The notes beneath the pieces are model-generated. The model ran no database searches and was not told where the DNA came from. It worked only from the letters and a program-made list of their open reading frames with translations. A stretch of 13,121 nt of DNA from an uncultured Chryseolinea sp. GTDB taxonomy: Bacteria; Bacteroidota; Bacteroidia; Cytophagales; Cyclobacteriaceae. The DNA lies in the NCBI GenBank assembly GCA_946478915.1, contig CAMLER010000068.1:1-13121 (forward strand). The letters are read 5' to 3'. The translations under genes were made by a program, and so were the position numbers. This document shows positions 1 through 5,365 of the stretch, piece after piece (the stretch's first letter is position 1; the number at the start of each line of letters is the position of its first letter).

Positions 1-217
1 TTACAAATGGCTCGCCTCCCGTTAACCTTACCTTGCTAATGCCCATGGTAGCCAGTATGGTCATAAGGCGCTCAATCTCCTCAAATGTCAACAAGTGCTT
101 TTTAGGAAGATAACGGATGCCTTCTTCCGGCATACAATAAAAACAACGGAGATTACAGCGGTCTGTAACTGCAAGCCGAACATAATTTATCGGCCTTCCG
201 TGGTTATCGAAGAGCAT
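1..217 (-). CDS. moaA: GTP 3',8-cyclase MoaA (radical SAM), N-terminal part only
   Basis: First enzyme of molybdenum cofactor synthesis: a radical SAM protein that rearranges GTP to 3',8-cyclo-GTP, which MoaC then turns into cyclic pyranopterin monophosphate. The reverse strand encodes 72 residues from ATG at 217 and then runs off the window edge, so about three quarters of the usual ~330 residues are missing. Visible are the start MLFDNHGRPINYVRLAVTD, the radical SAM cluster motif CNLRCFYC (residues 21-28, three cysteines in CxxxCxxC spacing) followed by MPEEG, and the SAM-binding RLTGGEP near residue 64-70. These are diagnostic for MoaA. It is transcribed away from moaD; the C-terminal second Fe-S cluster and the terminal GG cannot be checked here. 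A weak AGGA lies about 10 bases before the start. Confidence 0.95.
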   Translation of the reverse strand, partial: MLFDNHGRPINYVRLAVTDRCNLRCFYCMPEEGIRYLPKKHLLTFEEIERLMTILATMGISKVRLTGGEPFV

Positions 218-239
218 AGTCAATCCTACAATTTAAATC

Positions 240-247
240 CAAATTTA
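240..247 (-). promoter_or_regulatory. candidate -7 box of the moaA promoter
   Basis: Read on the minus strand this is TAAATTTG, an exact match to the Bacteroidota -7 consensus TAnnTTTG, ending 22 bases before the moaA ATG. No clear TTTG -33 box lies at the expected distance, so the call rests on one short motif and on position. Confidence 0.35.
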
Positions 248-324
248 ACCTTTATCCATGGAAAGTTAAACGTGTATAGCTTTCATTATGGCGGGGGGCG
301 GGAATTGTTTAATTAAAGCAATTG

Positions 325-356
325 TTGGTTCAGGCAGAATACAAACGGTATAATTG
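325..356 (+). promoter_or_regulatory. candidate promoter for moaD-moaE
   Basis: TTGGTT (325-330) and TATAATTG (349-356) lie 18 bases apart in the moaA/moaD divergent gap. The second box is one mismatch from TAnnTTTG and also reads TATAAT. If used, the moaD transcript would carry a leader of about 115 bases. A competing exact match, TAAATTTG at 466-473, lies just before the moaD ATG at 479 and would give a nearly leaderless message, but it has no TTG box at the right spacing. The rest of the 218-478 gap shows no gene and no RNA motif that I recognise. Confidence 0.25.
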
Positions 357-478
357 GTCGTCAGAGTAGCACACTAGCAGTCAGTGGACCACAGAAAGCG
401 CGCTGATTAGGCCAAAAAGCAATAGGCGAGAGGTAAAATGCCATCCAACTATTTAAGTATTCGGCTAAATTTGCCATC

Positions 479-730
479 ATGGAGATTAAGAACAAGTATA
501 AAGTCAAGGCATTTGGGATCACAAGAGAGCTATTGGGTGGAAGGGAAGCGATTATCGAAACGAGGGGAGACACTGTCGGAGATTTGCGAGTTTCGCTGTC
601 TGAAAAGTATCCCCAGCTTTCCGATCTCCGCTCTCTTTATATCGCCGTCAACAATGACTATGCAGGTGACGAAGTCATTATAACGGACTCCGACGAGATT
701 GCTCTTATTCCGCCCGTGAGCGGGGGCTAG
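479..730 (+). CDS. moaD: Molybdopterin synthase sulfur-carrier subunit MoaD
   Basis: Small ubiquitin-fold protein that carries sulfur as a C-terminal thiocarboxylate and inserts its tail into MoaE to make molybdopterin. The 83 residues match the family length. The N-terminal strand YKVKAFGITRELLGG, the middle TVGDLRVSLSEKYPQL and the C-terminal strand DEIALIPPVSGG are typical, and the protein ends exactly in the required GG. ATG 479 is the only ATG in this frame after the upstream stop at 434-436; it has no Shine-Dalgarno site. It is followed after 84 bases by its partner moaE. MoeB, which would activate the tail, is not in the window. Confidence 0.95.
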   Translation: MEIKNKYKVKAFGITRELLGGREAIIETRGDTVGDLRVSLSEKYPQLSDLRSLYIAVNNDYAGDEVIITDSDEIALIPPVSGG

Positions 731-814
731 AGTTTTTTTTCTTTGTGTTTTTGGGTGATTTACTTACCTTCATTTCCTCGCTGCATTCTATTGTTCAACC
801 CAACCTTTTCAAAC

Positions 815-1243
815 ATGATTAAAATCACAGAAAAGTCTATTGATGTTCAAAAAATCATCGATACGGTATCAAGCTTGAGCGCTGGTGCTGTGAATGTGTT
901 CGTTGGAACTGTTCGTAATAATGCGAATGGAAAGAATGTTCTCTGGCTTGAATACGAGGCGTACGAAACAATGGCTGTCTCGCAAATCAGAAAGATCATT
1001 GATGAGGCGTCACATCGCTGGCCATTGTTAGGTTGGGCTGTGAGTCACCGCATTGGTACGTTGAAACCGGGAGAAACTTCAGTAGTGGTTGCTGTGTCTA
1101 CACCTCATCGAAAAGACTCTTTCGAGGCTTGTCAGTTCATAATCGATTCGGTTAAAGCTGCAGCTCCAATCTGGAAGAAGGAAGTGTTTGAGGATGGAGA
1201 GGAATGGGTTTCCGCCAGGCCTGAATTTGCTATGAAAGCTTAG
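815..1243 (+). CDS. moaE: Molybdopterin synthase catalytic subunit MoaE
   Basis: Large subunit of MPT synthase; with MoaD thiocarboxylate it converts cyclic pyranopterin monophosphate to molybdopterin. The 142 residues agree with the family (about 150). Motifs in order: FVGTVRN (29-35), LEYEAYETMA (45-54), SHRIGTLKPGE (77-87), VVVAVSTPHR (90-99) and DSVKAAAPIWKKE (111-123). Lys114 and Lys121 have the seven-residue spacing of the catalytic pair Lys119/Lys126 of the E. coli enzyme. The open frame extends upstream to a TTG at 743, but that 24-residue stretch (CFWVIYLPSF...) is not conserved-looking; ATG 815 gives the normal N terminus. Probably co-transcribed with moaD; a strong hairpin follows at 1274-1295. 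Confidence 0.95.
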   Translation: MIKITEKSIDVQKIIDTVSSLSAGAVNVFVGTVRNNANGKNVLWLEYEAYETMAVSQIRKIIDEASHRWPLLGWAVSHRIGTLKPGETSVVVAVSTPHRKDSFEACQFIIDSVKAAAPIWKKEVFEDGEEWVSARPEFAMKA

Positions 1244-1266
1244 GAGTTTGAACAACAATAGGTTAG

Positions 1267-1303
1267 AAAAAATAAAGGCTCCACATGGAGCCTTTTGTTT
1301 TTT
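1267..1303. terminator. Bidirectional intrinsic terminator
   Basis: Perfect 9-bp stem AAAGGCTCC (1274-1282) / GGAGCCTTT (1287-1295) with loop ACAT. On the plus strand it is followed by TTTTGTTTTTT, ending moaE. On the minus strand it is followed by TTTATTTTTTC, ending the small membrane protein at 1318-1437. Both arms have a T tract, which fits two convergent genes. Confidence 0.88.
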
Positions 1304-1317
1304 GGTTGAAAATCGGT

Positions 1318-1437
1318 TTATCCCAGTAGATAGACTACTGTCGATACAATGATAACTGCCATTGTGAATCCTATGCTAAGGGCGATCAACAAATCGCGGT
1401 GTATAGGATTGACGTAAGTCTTTGCAACTGTCTTCAT
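1318..1437 (-). CDS. Small single-pass membrane protein, 39 aa, unknown function
   Basis: I read this gene by hand; it is too short for ordinary ORF cut-offs. From ATG at 1437 it encodes 39 residues: a polar, basic N terminus (MKTVAKTYVNPIHRDL) then one hydrophobic span, LLIALSIGFTMAVIIVSTVV (residues 16-35), and a short YLLG tail before TAA. The positive N terminus predicts N-in, C-out. Support that it is real: clean start and stop, textbook segregation of charged and hydrophobic residues, and a terminator with a minus-strand T tract placed 15-25 bases after the stop. It faces moaE tail to tail and is divergent from the sigma-factor operon. I do not recognise the family. A chance ORF is still possible. 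Confidence 0.55.
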   Translation of the reverse strand: MKTVAKTYVNPIHRDLLIALSIGFTMAVIIVSTVVYLLG

Positions 1438-1467
1438 GGATGATGTTTTTTGTGATAGTTTCTTAAC

Positions 1468-1508
1468 GTAAGATAAGCAATAAAGTTAGATTTTAGTCAA
1501 AATCTTAC
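1468..1508. repeat. Nested inverted repeats in the divergent promoter region
   Basis: Two inverted repeats share this stretch: an outer GTAAGAT (1468-1474) / ATCTTAC (1502-1508), and an inner perfect AGATTTT (1488-1494) / AAAATCT (1499-1505) around AGTC. They lie between the start of the small membrane protein (1437, minus) and the sigma-factor gene (plus), about 100 bases before the latter's chosen start. They could form an operator or be AT-rich coincidence. No exact TAnnTTTG box was found before the sigma gene; TATCTTTT at 1552-1559 is the nearest match. Confidence 0.35.
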
Positions 1509-1606
1509 ATCGAAATACGTGCCATTTCAGGAAAAGTCCCCTTCGCAACTGTATCTTTTTGATTTTCCTGCATTTAGATTCCGAATTCATATTCAAAAAA
1601 AAATTG

Positions 1607-2176
1607 GTGATCCACGAAAAAAGCGATTCGAGAGAATTATCCCAGATTGAGGAAGATCTGATTTTGCGTTCGCAAGCTGATCCGGAATCATTTAAGGCGC
1701 TATACGAAAAGTATTTTAAGACAATATTTTTGTTCGTGCTTCATCGTGTAGCAGATAAGCAGCTGGCTTCAGACATTTCTTCGCAGGTATTTCTAAAGGC
1801 ATTGTTGAATATCAAAAAATTCAAGTTTCGGGGATTGCCCTTTTCAGCATGGCTGTTTCGCATTGCGCTCAACGAATGCAACGACTACTTCAGAAAGAAT
1901 CATCGGCATCGCATTGTAACTATTGAAGATCATATCGTAAACAATCTTCATGAAGAATTGATCGAGAATTCAAGGGAGGAAGACCTGCGTCAACGCTTGC
2001 CCGAAATCCTGCAACAACTGTCAGTCGATGAGCTGCAATTGATCGAGCTCAGATTCTTTGAACAAAGACCTTTTAAGGAGGTAGCTGATATCATCGGGAT
2101 AACAGAAAACTATGCGAAGGTGAGAGTATATCGCGCACTTCAAAAAATGAAAAAACTTTTCTTAGAGAAGTCATGA
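1607..2176 (+). CDS. RNA polymerase ECF-type sigma-70 family sigma factor
   Basis: Directs RNA polymerase to a dedicated promoter set. Counting from GTG 1607 (189 residues), region 2 spans roughly residues 27-100 (FKALYEKYFKTIFLFVLHRV ... SDISSQVFLKAL ... PFSAWLFRIALNECNDYFRK) and region 4 covers about 133-187, with ELRFFEQRPFKEVADIIGIT and the recognition helix NYAKVRVYRALQKMKK. No region 3 or long N-terminal region is present, as in ECF factors. There is no in-frame ATG near the start: candidates are TTG 1559, TTG 1604 and GTG 1607. I prefer 1607, because an A-rich run precedes it and it gives normal ECF length; TTG 1559 would overlap a possible promoter box. The stop overlaps the next start as ATGA, implying translational coupling with the membrane protein that follows. 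Confidence 0.9.
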   Translation: MIHEKSDSRELSQIEEDLILRSQADPESFKALYEKYFKTIFLFVLHRVADKQLASDISSQVFLKALLNIKKFKFRGLPFSAWLFRIALNECNDYFRKNHRHRIVTIEDHIVNNLHEELIENSREEDLRQRLPEILQQLSVDELQLIELRFFEQRPFKEVADIIGITENYAKVRVYRALQKMKKLFLEKS

Positions 2177-2895
2177 AGCAAAAGATTAAAATAATGAACT
2201 ATAAAGAAGAGCTCTCTGACAAAGAAATTCAGAGCTATATGGATTTTAATCGCCTGTTGGAAGAAAGGAAAGTTGCCCTACTTTCATCGCGAAAAAAGCT
2301 AATTTTTAAATGGGGTACACTCGTTTTGTTAGCGACACTCGTAACGATTGGCTTTTTTACAATAAATGTTGATCGTAACGTCTCGATCGAAAATATAGAA
2401 AACGTTCCTAATGAGCCATCCCCAGAAATTGAACCGGCTATAATACCGTTGGACTCGGCGGAACCTGCGAAAAAGGAAATTAAGCAAGCAGAACCAACTA
2501 AAAAGCAAAACCACCGACTACCGGCAGTAACGGTTATGCCGGAAGTAAGCAAGGGCAATTCAGATCAACCCACTGTGTCTGAAAAAGGCTATGTGCAGGC
2601 AGAACCACTCAACGGCTATCCGCATCTTTACGACTATTTCAATGCAAGCCTCGTTTACCCAGCCTCAGCGTTGAAGGACTCCATTCAGGGTGTGCAGACC
2701 GTCTCCTTTATTATAAGCAAGGAGGGATTGGTAGAACAAATCGAGGTGGAACAATCCTTAGGCGCAGAATTCGAAAAAGAATCAATACGGTTGATTCAAA
2801 ACATGCCTGGGTGGAAGCCTGCCAGATTGGATGGTAAGCCGGTAGCCACACGAATTTCACTTCCTATCACTTTCCAAATACAGAAAATTAAATAG
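2173..2895 (+). CDS. Inner-membrane protein with periplasmic TonB C-terminal domain; possible sigma-factor regulator
   Basis: 240 residues in three parts: a charged cytoplasmic N terminus (1-45, rich in E, K and R); one transmembrane span (about 46-64, KWGTLVLLATLVTIGFFTI); then a Pro/Glu/Lys-rich periplasmic linker (78-113, EPSPEIEP, EPAKKEIKQAEPTKKQ) leading to a TonB_C domain at about 145-237. Domain signatures are LVYPASALKDSIQGVQTVSF, ISKEGLVEQIEVEQSLGAEF, MPGWKPARLDGKPV and LPITFQI, close to Bacteroidota TonB proteins. TonB family members transmit proton-motive force or contact outer-membrane proteins. Because the gene overlaps the sigma gene by four bases (ATGA) and its short cytoplasmic part faces the sigma factor, it may act as an anti-sigma or sensor; that is inference, since no zinc anti-sigma motif (HxxxCxxC) is present. 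An internal ATG at 2194 is an alternative start. No ExbB/ExbD genes are nearby. Confidence 0.85.
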   Translation: MKQKIKIMNYKEELSDKEIQSYMDFNRLLEERKVALLSSRKKLIFKWGTLVLLATLVTIGFFTINVDRNVSIENIENVPNEPSPEIEPAIIPLDSAEPAKKEIKQAEPTKKQNHRLPAVTVMPEVSKGNSDQPTVSEKGYVQAEPLNGYPHLYDYFNASLVYPASALKDSIQGVQTVSFIISKEGLVEQIEVEQSLGAEFEKESIRLIQNMPGWKPARLDGKPVATRISLPITFQIQKIK

Positions 2896-2902
2896 TAAAG
2901 TA

Positions 2903-5356
2903 ATGAGGCGGTTCATTCTAATCTTTGGATGTGCTATGCTGGCAATCAATGCATCGTCACAGTCAACGCACCAACATCTCATTTTACCGGATTCCGTGGC
3001 ATCCGTCAAACCCGACTGGATTGATGCGGATAAGGATGGACTTCTTGACATCATGTTGTTGATGAAAACTAATAGCGGTAAAGATTACATCGGAGTGATA
3101 AAGGGGGATACATTGGGAACAATGCTAGGTGACACCGTAAAGTCGCTAATAGTAGAAAAGATCTTTCAGATCATTCCTTATGACGCCTACCTTTTGACAG
3201 ATTTCGACCGCGACAACGATATTGACATCATCATTTCTGGTAATGTTAACGGTGATGATACGACGATGATTTATCAGAACAATGGCGACCTTAAGTTTCA
3301 GGAAACTGTTGCGTCAATACCATATTTTACAACTGCCCGGACTGCCGATTTCGATGACAATGCTACCCCGGAAATTATAGTCTCGGGAATAGACGTTGGT
3401 GGCCCATATACAAAGATCCTCAAACAAATAAATGAAACCACCTGGGTGACCGTTCATGATTCGCTGAAAATGCATTGTTCGTCTATTCAAACTTTTGATG
3501 CAGATGGCGATGGTGATAACGACTTGTTTCTCAGTGGCACCCTTGAGTCGGGGGCACCAACAAGTGGCTTTTATATAAATGAAGGTCAGTTTTATTTTAA
3601 ATCCGGTTCACAAACGCCTTTGCGGGGCAACACGTCCACTGGAGATCTTGATGGCGATGGATTTTTTGACGTAATTCTGATGGGGGAAGATGAAAATGGT
3701 CTGTGGCATACTAAAAAATATCAGCGTGTATCCGGCAACTTTTCAATTCAGGATCTCCCAATTACAGTAAAAAATGGAATTCCTTTTGTTGCGGACTTCG
3801 ACCACGATGGTGTCCCGGATATTCATTACTCCGGGACTGATCAATCAGGTCAAGGCGTCAGCGAAATCCTGTACAGCGGTGGCACAACGCTACCATTACC
3901 CGCACCGGTACCTGCTCATTATCGCTTTGGTGATTTAGAACATAATGGTAATATTCAGTTTGTGTATTCCATGCTTGAATCGGCATCGTGGGTAGTCGGA
4001 GTTGCTGATGAGTTGTCCAATGTCAAAAACGAAGCTCCGGGCCGCCCGCAAAACGGGTTAGCACTTCCAATTTTTGATCGCGTTTTTATGTATTGGGATA
4101 AACCGACTGATGATCATACACCGAAAGCCTCCTTGACTTATGACGTCTTTCTCAACGGCGTTCGAAATTATGAGGCCGGCGAGTTTGATATAGGGAATGA
4201 ACGACGACTGACGGTGACTCACGGAAACAACAATACGAAAAATTACAGGTTGCTAAAGGATATTGATCCTACGGACTTGGAGTTTGCAATCCAGGCGGTC
4301 GACAATTCATTTCATGCCGGCAGTGTATGTTTAGGTACTATGGGATCCGGTCCTGGTGGTCCCAATGAATGTACCCCAACCGTTGAAATAGCCCAACTCT
4401 CTGTGTGCAGTCAGGAACAGGTCATATTGTCCGCCCCGGCTCAGGCACTATGGTTTTCATTTAGAGATGGATTTCTGGGTATAAATACAAGCTACGCTTA
4501 CTCGGCTGGTAATTCATTAAAGGGCGATACCATCTTTTATTTTAATCCTTCACAAAGTGAAGATTGTGGAATGCTTAAGGCTTGGACGATAGATGTTGAT
4601 AATGATACCGCGAAAGTCCAGCTTAGCGAGAAGTACGCGTGCGAGGGAGATACGCTGCAGCTTTCGGTAGAGGAGGGTTGGCAATCTGTTAGCTGGAGCA
4701 GCACGAACCAGGGGAATCTTGGGTCCAACCAGGGGATTGAGTTAACGGTGTCTAACGAAGATTCTGTAATCGTTCGGCTTGTTAATACACAGGGCTGCCA
4801 GATTGTTAGAAAGACTGCGGTAAAGATCAGCAAACCCATTTTGACTGTCGTTGCGGATCACTACAAAATCGTCGCTGGTGGTGAGGTACAACTACAGGCA
4901 TCAGGCGCACAACGCTATACCTGGACGCCGCCGGAAGGGCTAAGTCAGCCTGATATTCCAGATCCGGTGGCTTCACCAAAAAGTTCGATACAATACACCG
5001 TAACCGGATATGATTCTCTCGACTGTGTGGCGCAAGCCGACATAACAATAACAGTGGAAATGGGCGGATTTATTCCCAACCTTTTTTCACCCAATGATGA
5101 TGGGCAGAACGATCACCTCAAAATATATGGGCTTAATTCTGCAGGTGGTTTTCTATTTACGATCTACGATCGCGAGGGTTCATTGGTATATAAGACTTCC
5201 AACGTAACGGAGGCGGTAAATCATGGTTGGGATGGTACAAAGAATGGCAGCAAGCAACCGCCAGGAGTCTACTTCTGGAAAGTGAAGGGCGAAGTCGGCT
5301 CCGATCGGTTGTTATTAAACGGAAAAGAATCCGGTTCAATAGTCTTAATTCGTTAA
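2903..5356 (+). CDS. Secreted FG-GAP/VCBS-repeat protein with T9SS type B (gliding-associated) C-terminal sorting domain
   Basis: 817 residues. A signal peptide (1-19, MRRFILIFGCAMLAINASS) sends it to the periplasm. Six or seven FG-GAP/VCBS-like repeats follow, marked by acidic calcium-loop motifs: DADKDGLLD (41), DFDRDNDID (100), DFDDNATPE (149), DADGDGDND (199), DLDGDGFFD (248), DFDHDGVPD (298) and a decayed DLEHNGNIQ (344), each followed by a strand ending near an SG or MG pair. Residues about 378-470 resemble a fibronectin type III unit (PTDDHTPKASLTYDVFLNG), and about 490-720 hold Ig-like modules with several cysteines. The end (about 722-817) is the gliding motility-associated C-terminal domain (CHU_C, TIGR04131 type): FIPNLFSPNDDGQNDHLKI, FTIYDREGSLVYKT, GWDGTKNG, PPGVYFWKV. 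It is therefore predicted to be exported by T9SS, with the SprF-like product of the next gene as likely partner. It lies 7 bases after the TonB-domain gene. Ligand unknown. Confidence 0.88.
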   Translation: MRRFILIFGCAMLAINASSQSTHQHLILPDSVASVKPDWIDADKDGLLDIMLLMKTNSGKDYIGVIKGDTLGTMLGDTVKSLIVEKIFQIIPYDAYLLTDFDRDNDIDIIISGNVNGDDTTMIYQNNGDLKFQETVASIPYFTTARTADFDDNATPEIIVSGIDVGGPYTKILKQINETTWVTVHDSLKMHCSSIQTFDADGDGDNDLFLSGTLESGAPTSGFYINEGQFYFKSGSQTPLRGNTSTGDLDGDGFFDVILMGEDENGLWHTKKYQRVSGNFSIQDLPITVKNGIPFVADFDHDGVPDIHYSGTDQSGQGVSEILYSGGTTLPLPAPVPAHYRFGDLEHNGNIQFVYSMLESASWVVGVADELSNVKNEAPGRPQNGLALPIFDRVFMYWDKPTDDHTPKASLTYDVFLNGVRNYEAGEFDIGNERRLTVTHGNNNTKNYRLLKDIDPTDLEFAIQAVDNSFHAGSVCLGTMGSGPGGPNECTPTVEIAQLSVCSQEQVILSAPAQALWFSFRDGFLGINTSYAYSAGNSLKGDTIFYFNPSQSEDCGMLKAWTIDVDNDTAKVQLSEKYACEGDTLQLSVEEGWQSVSWSSTNQGNLGSNQGIELTVSNEDSVIVRLVNTQGCQIVRKTAVKISKPILTVVADHYKIVAGGEVQLQASGAQRYTWTPPEGLSQPDIPDPVASPKSSIQYTVTGYDSLDCVAQADITITVEMGGFIPNLFSPNDDGQNDHLKIYGLNSAGGFLFTIYDREGSLVYKTSNVTEAVNHGWDGTKNGSKQPPGVYFWKVKGEVGSDRLLLNGKESGSIVLIR

Positions 5357-5365
5357 GGCCCTGGA

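Noticed and set aside
357..478. Possible Moco riboswitch in the moaD leader
   Set aside because: I could not fit the known conserved elements or a convincing multi-stem fold; only short 3-4 bp pairings such as CACT/AGTG were seen.
438..683. 81-codon ORF with a good Shine-Dalgarno site (GAGAGGT) overlapping moaD in another frame
   Set aside because: It covers most of moaD out of frame, its product has no family features, and moaD in its own frame is complete with the GG tail, so no frameshift is needed.
743..814. N-terminal extension of MoaE from TTG 743
   Set aside because: The added residues are not MoaE-like, and ATG 815 gives the standard N terminus.
2235..2558. 107-codon minus-strand ORF opposite the TonB-domain gene
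   Set aside because: Antisense shadow; the plus frame has clear membrane and TonB_C features.
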